64,000 nucleotides of DNA from Nemertoderma westbladi. Lineage: Eukaryota > Xenacoelomorpha > Nemertodermatida > Nemertodermatidae. The notes below the pieces were generated by a model. That model was given only the letters and a program-made list of their open reading frames with translations. It ran no database searches and was not told the DNA's origin. Within the stretch, counting starts at the first letter, position 1; every line of letters starts with the position of its first letter. The DNA lies in the NCBI GenBank assembly GCA_032718475.1, contig JAUCBJ010006766.1, positions 110,075 to 174,074 of the forward strand. The letters run 5' to 3'. A program made the position numbers and the translations under genes. Shown one piece after another: positions 35,201 through 47,804 of the stretch.

Positions 35201-36478
35201 GTCCAAGCTCGATGTCTTCCTCGAGGTTTTGGATTTCTCTATCGAACTGTGGTAAGGCTAACTCCTTCACCGATTGGACTTGTTGTTGTAATTTACGTTT
35301 CTCTAAACAATCTTGTGTTCCCTTTCCGATTTTCTGTCGAATGGCGTCTAAAGCGTTTCTTATAACGCTCTCTTCGACTTCCGTGGCGGGTTGTATCGGG
35401 TTTAATCCTGGATGATTGTAAGGATCAAAGGGCGATATTAGCTGCCCGCGTCCCAATCCGGCTAAGTAGGATGGGCGGATGTCTAACGAACCCACTACCG
35501 GAGCACCACCGATTAATTGTTCGGGTAACACTAAGTCTTTGAACAGGGAATATAGTTCGGGAGGATCAGTGATACTGTTAGGATCAAGAGTTTGAGGTCT
35601 CACTAGGGAATGAGGAGGCCTGACCGAGTATTCCGGAACTCTGATCATGGGTTTATTCAGTGATCGTTTAAGACGAGCGATCGTGGGTGGTACGTCGAAC
35701 AGGTTTCGCTCGAAACTCCCGTAAGTGTAACGCGTAAAACTATGTTTAGCGCAACGTCTCCGCGGATGTTTGTGTCTTTCAGTTTGTTGGTTGGGTCTAG
35801 GGCATTCGTCACAATAATACCAAAGACGTATGTCCTGTAGAGGAAACGCGGGTGAACGTTCTCCAGTTTTGCAATATTCTTCCATTTGTTCAAAACTATC
35901 CGGGATAACAGGTAGTGGACGATCGGCGGTAAGATACATCATAGTGAAATAGAGCCGTTTGAGTTCTACCACAGGGTCGTGATGGATACCTTGAGGATAT
36001 CGAGTCTCTAAGTTCTGCTGACTAGTGACGTTGAGATAGTTTCTCTCAAAAATTCTAAGTATTCGTTGAAGTCGATGCGTTTATCCGGTTCTTCAACGTT
36101 TTCTCTTTCCAGTCTATTACGAATAGAATTTTCGTGATCTATTCTCGGTTTATCATTACGACTCCGCTGGGTATGATATTTAAATAGAACCATTTCCCTT
36201 TCTGTATCTATATCGTCCGTATCATGTAAATCGATAGGATGGCCGGTCGTTAGGAAGTCCATATACGTACCATTACGATTCGTATAGCGAGTGGTGAATT
36301 TTCGATAGTCCAATTCACGCGCAAGTTGCTCTTGGGACATCGGCGGTTCGATATAACGACCATCGTCCTCCGTAATGGTTGGATCGGCTTCACCGCGTAT
36401 TAAGCTATCCACAAATGCTTGTAAAGGTAGAGTATATCGCTCCCTAATACCAAGATCATCTTCTATCAACTCCGTCAT
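32226..36478 (-). pseudogene. ORF-X, copy 2 (1417 codons, one frameshift)
   Basis: From ATG 36478 (equivalent to ATG 14582 of copy 1), in frame to about 36008, then after a one-base loss open from the codon at 35972 to 32226 (1248 codons). It is uninterrupted by the LINE present in copy 1, so it shows the full protein: acidic N-terminus, CDEC...CAKH cluster near 228-251, coiled coil 375-470, unrecognised central domain 480-960, a bridging segment around 965-1100 and three Cys/His knuckles of about 1109-1174, the last a canonical CCHC. A basic tail closes it. No transmembrane segment. It differs from copy 1 by scattered substitutions such as Asn/Asp, His/Arg and Ile/Val. By zinc knuckles and position it looks like a second Gag-like or nucleic-acid-binding protein of the element; a cellular origin is equally open. 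Confidence 0.85.
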
Positions 36479-38105
36479 ATCTGCTATCTGAGTTTTTTTT
36501 AATATCAAATAAGTTTGTATTTAGGCGAGCGGGCGTCGCTGCCTACTTCTCTTTGCCCCCGGACAGTGGGATTCTCAGCGCCGATGTACCGTCGTCGCGG
36601 TGTTTACACCAACATGTAGCAACAGCACGACAACGATAACCGGCACAAGTCACTCCACTGTCCGTCCCAAAGGCTTGGATCCACTTAGGTTCTTTCTATA
36701 GGAGAGTTGGGCTATTTTTACAATTGCGACTAGCTACTGTAAACATACTTTAGCAGTAACATTCACCTATAAACGCACAAATTCCACACAACTGTCAACA
36801 ACTGCACACACACAGGCCATTTGTCCATTAGTCAGTGCCTTCCAGAATGTCACTTTATTACTGTGTATCCTTGGATACTAACAGTGTGCTATGTATTCTC
36901 TATGCTAGGCAATGGGACAAGCTTTCTATTGTTCTTTTAACTTGCTTCTAATTCTAGCGTGGGTGTTGCTATGGTGACATTATGGAATGCTAGCGGTAGA
37001 ATTAGGGTAATTCTCATGCATACAGATCTGGGATGCTATTTAATAATAATTCTTTAATTGTCAATATCCTCTTTATGCATGATTTTGTTAATTTTAACGG
37101 CTATTGACTATATGTTGGAGATTCTCGCACTCTAATACACTCAATAGGATGAATCTCCGCTCCCATGATCTATTAATTAATGGAATTTTGGGAATGTTAT
37201 AAATTGTACAAAATGACAATTTATGAAATTCATTTAAAAATATGAATTTAAATTTATTCCCGTGAATTTTATTATTTGATGTTAAAATTGACACAATTTG
37301 ATTCCAGAGCAGGTCTGGGGACATAGGATCCTTAATTCTATGAAATTTGTCTTTTAAGAGTATCGGGAAGTGCTACGATATCTTAATCGACTAGAATTGT
37401 TAACGGATCTGAATTTTACAGATTTTAATAAATATTAAATTAATATTTAAGATGGGCACCGATTTATTTTAGAACTTGTCTGGGGGCGTTAACCATTGAT
37501 TCTAGAATTTGTCTTTCAAGTATATCGGTGGGTGCCGCGATATCTTAATCGACTAGAATTACAGATGGTCAAAAGGTTTAACAGATTTATTTGCGTTTTA
37601 CGCTACTGTTAGAGGGACATCACGCTACTATATGTATTATTTAATATAAGGTAGAAGAGCAATATCGCACGAAGCAATGTCAGTGTGAAGAGGCAAGTCG
37701 TTTCCAAGGTCTACCCAGAGCTTGGCTTAGCCGAGACACGAGGATCTGAACTTTGCATTCCTAATACTCTGCCTACCGATAATACTTGAATATAGTAGTG
37801 GCTTTATTGTACTTTAATAAGTACGGACATTTCATCTTACTGTAATCACGTATTTATAATATGATACGGACAGTAAGGAAAGAGAAAAAATTATTTCTCG
37901 CCGTCGCACTAAATATATATTATAAGTAATTGCGTACGTAATAAACACTAATATATTGCACTAATCTACTAAATAATCACTAAAATAACATTCTACTAAA
38001 TAAAATTGAATAAAAACGATTATAATAAAGTACATAATAAAGTTCGCATATAAAAATATAATAAAATAGATAAAACAATATAGTCATACACCCACTCCAG
38101 ACGTA
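36479..38105 (-). other. Spacer between pol and ORF-X in BEL copy 2
   Basis: Counterpart of 12959-14581. It keeps the inverted repeat before ORF-X (CCACTGTCCG at 36655-36664 with CGGACAGTGG at 36560-36569 on the plus strand) and the duplicated block with GATATCTTAATCGACTAGAATT near 37370 and 37540. No reading frame is shared with copy 1. Confidence 0.7.
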
Positions 38106-41100
38106 TTACGTGGGGGAGTCCCTAGATGTTTGAGGAATTAGGGAGGTGGTCGTGGGAAGAGTGTCTTGCCTTCCATAGTTCCCGGAGAGTTCTCTGTCTC
38201 TTTCCAGTAAACATAAACGACCAACTGGGCGATTGAGTTGTTGCGTCTCAAAGATGATGCCTGGCTTCTTGAAGTTACGCCGCATGACGATGAGTTCTAC
38301 CGAGCGTACTAAACCATCATCTGAAATGTGTGTCTCGATGATACGACCTGTCTGCCACCGTTTACGTGGGAGGTCTGGATCTACAATAAGCACCATATCT
38401 CTGGCGCTGACGTTTTCTTGCTGCGCAAACCACTTAGTTCGAAGTTGTAGCGTGGGCAGATAATGTTTCTCGAAATGGTCAGCGAAACGACGGGATAGCA
38501 ACTGCATAAGTTGCCAAGTTCGACGGCAGTATTCGTCTCCGTCGGCAATCTCTGATCGTGGGAGCATGGCTACAGGTTTCTTCAGTAGGAAGTGCGCGGG
38601 TGTTAGCGCTTCCAGGGAATCGGGACTCGATGAGACTGGCATAAGCGGTCTCTCGTTGAGATAGGCAGCGATTTCCTCCATTAACGTCCGCAAAAGTTCG
38701 TCGGTGAGATACGCGCGGCATGGCACTATAAAGTGAAATGCGGTTTTGACACTTCGAATTAATCTCTCCCAACTTCCTCCCCACCAAGGGGTGTCGGCAG
38801 CGTTGAAGGTCCAGCTAGACGCTGTTATCCTTAGCTGGTCGTCCACCTGTCATTGGTTCCAGTCCTTCACGTAAGCCTGTATCTCGTTGTTGGCACCTAT
38901 GAAGTTCGTTCCTTTATCCGATCTCATAGTATTACTCGTCCCGAAGCGAGCGATCTGTCGTCGTAAACTTAAGACGAAGCTGTTAGTAGATAGATCGTTC
39001 ACCATATCGAGATGGATGGCTCTACAAGTCATGCACACGAAGATGACACACCATCTCTTGACTATAGTCCTCGCACGATATACTTCAATAGGGCCAAATA
39101 AATCTACACCAGTATTAGTAAAAGGTGGTTCATAGAAGCTTACTCGTTCCCTAGGTAATTCTGCCTCTCGCTGTGATGCTTTCCTACAGGGTATGCAGTT
39201 CCTAAGAACTTGGTTCAGAGCTCTACGGGGTTTATCAAAATAATAGCGAGTTCGAATTTCGCTAAGAATTCGTTCTCTACCAGCATGATAAAGTTTACCG
39301 TGAACGTCTACAATCATCTTGATTTGTACTTCAAGATTTCTAATAAGTATTGGGAATTTGGTGTCAAAGGATAAGGGCGCGTTGGTGAGTCTTCCTCCAA
39401 CACGTATTAACCCATCTATCATTGTGCTCGAGAATCGATCCCTTAAGCGCATCTGCGGATTTCTCAACAACAGGAAGTACTTTTCGGAATCCTCATAGCA
39501 TTGCAGGAGTCTCAGTATCTGCTTATTTGTTTCTTCATGCTCCTGGTGACTAATTTTCTCTTTTAGAAAACGATCAGATATCTTATATTTGGGTAAATTC
39601 TTAATAACATGAACTTGTGCAGATGTCAATGGAGCGTGATCGCTAGTGGTCTTCGTCCTGGAGTAGTGATGATGAAAACATCGTCTTAAATATGTGACGG
39701 CTTTACAGAGCCGATTCCAGGAACTGTAATGATGCATTGCTCTCTGCAGCATGGGTGAGATTCCTTGCGAGACGTCTGGTATTCCAGATTTCCAATCTTT
39801 ATCTCTAATTTCCACAACACAATTTCTACACAACTCTAATTTCCGCTACTATACCTATTCCCATGTCGCTGGCGTCTCCAAACACATGGAGTTGATAGGA
39901 ATACGTAGGAAGAACATGGCCAAAATATGCACGGGAAATTATAAAGTTCTCGATGGCAGGTAGAGAATCCTCCCATTTCATCCATTTCTTTAACAATTCC
40001 CCTTTAAGCGGATCGTCCCATGAGTGGTTTTCAAGCCACATCTGTTGTACTAAACTCCGAGCAATCAATATAACTGGGCTAATAAATCCCAATGGGTCGA
40101 AATAAGTGCTCAGGATGCTTAAACAAATCCGTTTGGTCCGAACTGGATTATCTCGCTGTTTTAACTGAAAAAACAGGATGTCTCTTTCAGTGTCCCACTT
40201 CAAGCCTAGCGTCTTGGTTTCAGGAAGATCGTCCTTTATTAAGTCTAGGTCTTTCGTTCCTCGGTCTTCTACCGGTATGGCTTCCAGAAACTCACGGGAG
40301 TTGCTAGTGAATTTCGTCAGTCGAAATCCACCTCTTTTCAAACACTCTACCGTTCCTTTCGCGACAGCTATGGCTTCTTCTACTGAGGGAAGGGACCTTA
40401 AATTGTCGTCCATGTATATATTGCGTTTTATGTTGTCTATCACTTCTTTGGAGAAGGAGTCTCGGTTGTCATTCGCAGTGGTTCGCACCACGGAGCAGGC
40501 GTTGGAAGGGCTTGATATGATCCCAAAAGCCTGGATGGTCATCCAGTACTCTACCGGTTTCTGGTTGAGGTCTCCTTCAGGCCACCACAGAAATCTCAGG
40601 CTGTCTCTATCTCTATCCAGCGCCTTGACTTGTAAGAACATTCCTTCTATATCAGAGGCGAACGCGATGGAATATTGTCTTAATCTTAATAGTATTCCCA
40701 ACAAAGATTGGAGTAAGTTGGGTCCTGGTAACAACTCGGAATTGAGGGATTGGCCCATATATAAAGCAGAGCCATCAAATACGACTCGTACTTCTTGAGG
40801 TTTACCGGGTTTGGGAACGTAATGATGTGTTAAATAATACGTTCTCTCAGTCACTGGTGTTCCTTCCGGTACTCGCTCCGCGTATCCCTTTGTTATAAAT
40901 TTCTTCAGCTGAGTTTGGTACATTTCTTTCGCTGAAGCATTAGCTGTAAGGCGTCGATATAATTGAGCGATTCTTTTCTCTGCCAAGGGTCTGTTATTTA
41001 TAAATCTAGGTTCTCGTTTTCGAAATGGTAGGCCGATTTCATACCTACCTTGGTCCTTTAAAAAACGTGTAGTTGTTTCCTGGATTTGCTTGGCTCTTTC

Positions 41101-41793
41101 TTCTTCTATCGATAGAGCCTTATCATATGAATTGGGCTCTACCAGTTCCTGAGTAAAGAATCGTACGGCTAGTTCGTCCCGAGTTCTAGCGTTGTAGCGC
41201 TCTATCTCATCGTTTAGTTCGTCATTGTAAGCGATGGGTTCCGATGGGTGAATCAGTTGACATAGGTTCACCTGACTTTTCCAAGTTTGGTTTTCTGTAA
41301 GTAGGTCGATTGTGTTCTCTTCATCGAAGAGTTGGTAGATGTCGTCATTATCTGAGGAGTATGGTGTTCCCTCAGTTAGTTCGTCCACCTCACTGCTCTC
41401 CACTTCCCAATCATGTACTTGGTATGTTTGTTCTTGGGGCATTCTCTCTTCGAGAGTCCTGCGGGAAGGGCCAGTAAAGTACCAACCTACTCTAGTTCTT
41501 ACCGCATAGGTTTGCAGTGGCTGCGGTTGAGCAGGCCGTTTCTCTAATGTTTCGAGCGCCTCGTGCGCGTTTTGGCCGATGAGGATTTGCACTCCAGGAT
41601 AATCTGTCTGGAATCGAGGTATCTTAAGATGTTGGATGCTCTCATCTTCGTCCCAATTATAAAGGTCTGCTTGAGTAGTAGCGAAGTTCTTTATAGCCAC
41701 CATTTTTACCGACCTTATACCTTGTGTTCCTAACTTATCCTGGGGGTGGACAACACACCTACATAGTAATCTGCCGTTAGGGTAGATTTCCAA
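38106..41793 (-). pseudogene. pol: BEL/Pao pol, copy 2: RT and integrase (RNase H mostly deleted)
   Basis: Three blocks: 41793-39826 (655 codons), 39833-38850 (327) and 38846-38106 (246). The first starts in the post-protease linker and carries the RT with YMDD, then DPLGFISP and the start of RNase H (FGDASD), where it breaks. About 580 bp present in copy 1 (10660-11240) are replaced by a short filler of about 27 bp built from neighbouring GAAATTAGA and TTGTGT words. The second block resumes in the zinc/HHCC part and integrase core; a TGA (38847-38849) replaces an AGA codon before the catalytic Glu region. The third block gives WWGGSWERLIRS, LNERP and the C-terminal domain. Unlike copy 1, the zinc region here is intact (RNCIPCRKA). 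Confidence 0.93.
39828..39856 (-). other. Deletion scar with templated filler in RNase H
   Basis: At the junction copy 2 has an insertion made of repeated short words (GGAAATTAGA and a TTGTGT(A/G)GAAATT pattern) also present on the retained right side. Left flank: ...GGGAATAGGTATAGTAG. The pattern parallels the ATGAA filler at the copy 1 deletion. Confidence 0.72.
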
Positions 41794-44700
41794 ACCTGCA
41801 TAATTCCTGACATATTCAATTTAGTCCGGAACTTGGGTTGTCCAGCAAAGATATCTTCGGCTAGTTCTTGATCGATGAATGTTCCTGTGCTGCCGGAGTC
41901 AAGGAGGGCGTTCACTATGTAACTTTTGTTAAGACCGTGAACTCTTACCTGCACTACAGGAAATTCTCTGATTCCTACGTTGGAAGTTGGAGCTTTCCAA
42001 GATGGTTGTTTGGCAAAAGTAGTTGGGGGAAACTCATTGTTGGTGTCCTTTTCATAAGTAAGTGCTCGATACACTGCGGTATTGATTAGATAACAGGATT
42101 CGTTGGCGTCGGAGAATTCGTCAGTATAGAATCCTTCCATCTCAGACTCCTGATCAGTGTCGTTTACATCACTGAATTGGACATGTAGTTCGGGCTCACT
42201 TACCTGACTCTGTTTGTCTCGTTCGAACTCACTGTGTAACAAGATGTGATGTTTCGCGCCACACTTTGCACACTTTATGTCGGAGTAACAGGTTCGCCGT
42301 TGGTGTCCTGGTCTGAGGCAATTATAGCATAACCGCTTGTCCCACACAACTGCACGTCTGTCTACAAGGGATTTCTTTAGAAATTCAGCACACGCACTCA
42401 AACGGTGGGTCCCGTCGCACAGCGCACAGTTAGGTTTTATGTTACTCACTTTACCTTGGGTAACTTGATGCACTCTCGTTTTTTCTTCGGGTTTTCTTCG
42501 GTGCATTCTGTTAGGAGACTGAGGGGGGTTCTTGGTAATCTGTTCTCTCCTATCGTTGTTTCGAGCCTTATATTTACTTACATCTTTTGGGGTTTTGTCA
42601 ACGTAGTAAGATCGGTCAGTGTCTTTCCCGCTGTCCTCTTCTTGAGAAACTTGGCTTTCGCCGTCGTCAGTGTAACACACCGGTGTTATTCTTCTCCTAG
42701 AAGCGGGTTTCTCACTTACCTTATTTTCCGATGTTTTCTCTCTGGACTGCTTGATGAGTTGTAGTTTTACCTCACCATCTAAGAAGGACATGAGATCAGC
42801 CATGGTAGGACTTCGTTGTTGTTGTTCATTCATGTACAACACTTTCTTGTCCCAGCGTGTACATACTCCACCTTTTGGTAAAGAAGAGACTACGGCTCCA
42901 ATAACCATTGAACTCTGATATTCATGAGACTTACCTAACCAGTCCAATTGTCTACAGATCTCCTGAATTTCATCGGAAAACTCTATAATCCCGCTACTAA
43001 GGAAGTGTCGGGGGGCTACTAATTTTGCATACAAATACTTAGCTATGTTATCCTTGTTACCATACCTGATGTTTAATGTATCCCATACTTGTCTTAATCC
43101 TTCTGGATGTCCAATAAACTTTAACGCCATTAATCTGGGAGGTCCTTCCAAGCACTTGATGAGGAACCTAAGTTTCTCTCCGTTAGATAGTACAGAGTTT
43201 TGTATACTATCTTTGTAATATTCGTTGAAAGGTAACCATTTCATCTCATCTCCATTGAATTTGACGATCTCTCCCACTTTGACCGCTTGGCGGGCTTCTG
43301 TTCTAGCCATCTGACGCGTAAAGCTTTCTTGGGCCATCGTGTTATTTAATATCGAATTATCGGTATATAAATTTCTCGGATCATTGTCAGGTCTATAAGG
43401 GATATCATTAATAACAGGTCTATAATCACCCTTAATAGGGTTTGTTATAGGAGTTTCTACTTCACTAGCAGTATAGATGCGTGTAGGCTCCACACCTTGC
43501 GCATGTAATACTTCAGACCTAACAGGTTGACACAATGTTACAGGGGGTATTGGTATCCCCTTTTGGATATTGACTAATTTGTCGCGTTCTAGCATGATAC
43601 TTTGCTGCACTTCTTGCAATTCGGCCCTACCTTCCCTTACTGTTCCCTTAAGTTGGTGGACAGTCTCCTGCATCTGTCCGAGCAGGAGATTCATCCCCCG
43701 CCGTCCCTCCTCTACCCACTCGACCGCCGAAGCGGGAGTCGCCAACATTGTAGCGGGCTGACGTGGGACGACGGGAGACAAATCTTTGATTTCTCTCTCA
43801 GCTTCCAGGACAGGAATATTCTCATGGACTGTTCTACCGGGTACAGGCAGTGTAGTACTGTGTAAAGGGAACTTAGAGTTAAGCTCTGGAAGTACAGGGG
43901 TCTCTAGCACAGATGTGACTTTGGGAACGACAGGCCTAATTATTTCAGGCTCATCAACTATAGTAGGGAGTTTTTTGACCTTAATAATTTGGTCTGTAGG
44001 TTCTATTCTACTTAAGTCGGTGCTAGCTAGTTGTCTCTTAACAGCTGGGGGCAAATCAGGCAATTTGTGACGGTAAGATGTTTTTCTACGCCGGCTTAGA
44101 CGAGATCTATTTCCTCCGCCTTCAGGATCGGTGGTTTCACTTTCCTCCGATGACGTATATCCCATCCGTTTGGGAGTAGATTTTCTCATCATCTGCATGT
44201 GACTAGCAGTTAACTGTTTATTTATGTTGTCTTGCGTCTCTTGCAGATTTTCCAACTCCAGTTGGGTAGTCTCTTCAGACGCTCTCTGTTCTGCGTCTGC
44301 CAATGCTATTGCTGCTGCTGCTTTGGCTGCTTCTACTGTCGCTGCTGCCTTTGCCGCTTCCACTGCCGCTGCCGCTTTCGCCGCTGCTACTGCCTTTTTG
44401 TCCTCTATCCGCTTCTTCTTTACTTGTTCTTCTTGGACTCTAGCGAGGCGGAGTTTTTCATCAAATTCAGCTTGGTTAGCAGCTAACATTTCAGCATCGA
44501 TTGAATCTAACACACGCTGGGTTCCTTCACTATTGGGGGAAAGTCCAGACAGCCGTCTCCTCAACTCTTCGTCTCCTAGGAATCGCTGATAGTCGGACAG
44601 ATAAATGTGGATGGCGTCTCTCGTTCGTGGTTTCTCTGAGGTCTCTTCGCCTTCCACTTGAGAAAGGGTGACATCGGTTGGTTCTTCATAAGTTAGTCTC

Positions 44701-45571
44701 TCAGACAGCTGGGATTTCCACTGGTCTGTTTCTTGTACTTGGAGACCTACCCGCTGGAACCACGTTTTGACAGCAACCTGCAGCGATGTGTCCTGTCTTC
44801 TTTTGGAAGTTTCCTCAAAAGCTGATAGGATTAGTCGAATGCGTAGGGTTCTTTCGCGTACTTGATATAGCAGTTCTTCCTGCTCTTGAGGTCCTTGGGG
44901 TTGTCGAAACAGTTGTTCTTCTAATCTCTCTAAGGAGCCAAAGAATCCCTGCACATATCCTGCTGCCAACTCTTCCAAACAGCTGGATCCATCGTATCTT
45001 TAGCCACTCCCATCCTGTGTATATCTTCCCAAGTAGCCTCTGACAGATCTAACGGGAGTCCGGGTCCGGGAAAGTTCCATTGTGACTCGACAATCGACAT
45101 CAATTCTTCCCTGGCGTATCCCGCATAATTATCTTGGGTCGCTCGCTTATTTCTCGCCCAATCTGCTTGATGTTCCTCCACCGCAATCGATATAGTTGTT
45201 AGCACTGCGGCAGGAAGGGTGAGAAGGGGGTCCGAGTAGGCTTCAGCCGTCATCTGCAATCCGCGTTCGGGGGTCAGTTCGACAGTATCCGAACTACTGG
45301 AGCTATCGGATCGCTGGGAACAAATTTCTTGACTAGGCTGTTGCTGCTGTGGGACAGCTGCTTCCTGGTTCCGTTTGACTTGGGCCCGAGTGCCGATGAT
45401 GGACCTACGGTGTTGGATTAGCTTAGGGTCCGATATCACTACTGGAGTAATGACTTTTCTTTCAGTAGGAGGTGAGCTGAACTCCTTTCTTAAACGCTCC
45501 ACACTCCTATCTGTGTCACAGATGGTTGTATCGATTAGACTGTCTGACAGGTTTTGCTGAGTGTCAGACAT
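41730..45571 (-). pseudogene. gag-pro: BEL/Pao gag-protease, copy 2 (one frameshift)
   Basis: ATG 45571 starts a 213-codon frame whose last codons are out of register; a one-base shift near 44975 joins it to a 1082-codon frame (44978-41730). It contains the N-terminal polar region, a helical region, an Ala-rich coiled coil with AAKAAAAVEAAKAA repeats, the DUF1759-like Gag domain, then features missing from copy 1. These are Cys/His knuckles starting near residue 850 (CALCDGTH, then CYNCLRPGHQRRTC, which is CX2CX4HX4C, then CAKCGAKHH) and an aspartic protease with DSGST near residue 1025 (ALLDSGSTGTFID). The frame ends just after the protease and overlaps the pol frame start by 64 bp; a two-base change there looks like decay rather than programmed recoding. 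Confidence 0.9.
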
Positions 45572-47804
45572 GTTTAGCTATACAGTTGAATGCCTACTGC
45601 TATAGTTACAGTTAAAGCAAGTCTAGTAATTCAGTACGACCGTTGGCCTAGTACCGGTAATTTATTGCAGTATATTAGAATACCGGTATGCACTTATAAT
45701 ATATATATAAGTATTGTAAACTAGGTTTGTCACAGAGTACCGGTATATAAATTTAGCACAAATATATATAAATATATAATAGGCCTATCGTGAATACCGG
45801 TATACAGCTTACACTTATAGTATATATAAGTATAATTATGAACTAGAATTATGACAGAATACCGGTATGATTTCAGCTCGAATTTATAGAATAAATATAA
45901 TAAGCCTATGGCAAATACCGGTATGTCAATTATTTTATAATAATTGAATTTCTGAATATTTAGGGTTACTTGGTTACTTTAACTTACTTTGTTACCGTTA
46001 TTTAAGCAGTAGTCCAACTGATTTTGAGACCTAGTTGTTGTATGGCAGGCCTACTATTTATAAATCGTTTGAATTGATTTATAATAGATATATACCCGTT
46101 TAAAATGGGTTTTGTCAATATTTGAAATAAATGTTATTATTTCTGGGGGTCACTACACAGAAGCTGTGCGCTCTCAGTGAAGTGCTATTTATTGGACACT
46201 AAAACAGATAATTCTAATTTACCTAAGTTACTTAATACTACAAATTACTTACGATACGGGTGAAATTAAATCTCTAATTAAACACAACAAAAATATTACG
46301 TGCGAAATTTTTTAGGGTCATTTTACAGGAAGTCTACAAACCAGCCTAACAAAGGGTTAGAATTCGGTTTATTACAACGGACAGGGTACTACGGTATTTG
46401 AAATAATAAGTAGTAGTAAATATATTGCACTGTCCAGATAGGAAAATACCACCGCCTGACGACCTATAACCGTATCGCTATAGGTACTACGTTATGTATC
46501 ACGGAGTGTTCCTACCTAGAAGTTAATTACCGCGGACTACCAGATCCAGCGTGCCTATTAACCACTTTACAACACAAATATACTGCCTACACACTAATTA
46601 CTTCGGAAAGCACTGTACACTAAACCCTAAATTAGGTACAAGTACTGGTACAACAAATAATCAGTAGTTAAATATACTTGAACAGTTAAAAGAACCACGG
46701 CATCTGCTGGAGTGACCAGAGTACAAAGTCACCAGTCTTGTCCTACTCCAAGCAGCCCGTGTAGTACCGGGGTTAATTTAACTATAACGGTATGTGTAAC
46801 AAACACAATTACTGTAGGAATAAACTTGGGGACATGAATGTTGCGAATAATCGCATAAACTCTGAATAATAAATATTACGCTACCCGTACAGAATACTCA
46901 AACTAATACAAACCAAAACGCTGGCAGACTACCACCAAGCCTAAATAAACTACTGTATGTGCAGATTCCAAAACGGTTAGTTAGTATGCGTTCTAACACG
47001 GTAGTACGACTTATTCTTTAAGAGGGGATTGACCTTACAGTTATGACTGCCCCAACTTACTAACTGGCACTTTATCAGACAAACTCTACACAAGCAGCAA
47101 TCTCTTCAGACCTAATAATAGCTAGACAACAATCCAGCCTACAAAATATCTGAGTAATAACTATTACGGTACCTGAACAGACCACACAAACAAACACAGG
47201 CCAAAACGCTGGCAGAATACTGTCAAGCCTAAATAAACTACAGTATGTGCAGATTCCAAAATTGTTAGTTAGTATGCGTTCTAACACGGTAGTACGACTT
47301 ATTCTTTAAGAGGGGATTGACCTTACAGCGATGGCTGCCCCAACTTACTAACTGGCACTCTATCGGACAAACTCCACACACGCCGTAATCTCTCCAAACC
47401 CAACAACAATCCGACAACAGTCCGGCCTACAATTATCTGAACAATCTGAGCAGACTTACACGTCTTCAGCTCAATATTAACTTACTAGGAAATAAAACTG
47501 ACAGAAATAGACCTAAGTAAAATCCCAATAAAAACCAGGCGTCCCCGATTTAATATCGAGACCTACCGGTATACAATAATCAAAATCGAATAATACTAAT
47601 GTACTTATACTGGAAGTACCGGTTAGGACAGTTGGGCCTACAGGCCTACAGAAGTACCGGTTCTGGCAGTTGGACCTACGGACCTACAGCAGTACCGGTT
47701 CTGGCAGTTGGGCCTACTGACCTACAGAAGTACCGGTTCAGGTTTACCGGTTGACCGGTACTTTCAACTTTATTGCTTACTGCAATAAAGTCAATGACTG
47801 TTAT
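45572..47804 (-). other. Leader (5' untranslated region) of BEL copy 2
   Basis: Counterpart of 4101-6285. It has the same post-LTR stem-loop (47768-47790), ACCGGTTC/TACAG unit repeats (47600-47760) and the tandem duplication, whose blocks are near 46975-47080 and 47262-47375. No conserved ORF. Confidence 0.75.

Noticed and set aside
41730-41793. Programmed frameshift between protease and RT in copy 2
   Set aside because: There is no slippery heptamer or conserved structure visible, the region is missing from copy 1 for comparison, and other breaks in the copy look like ordinary decay.
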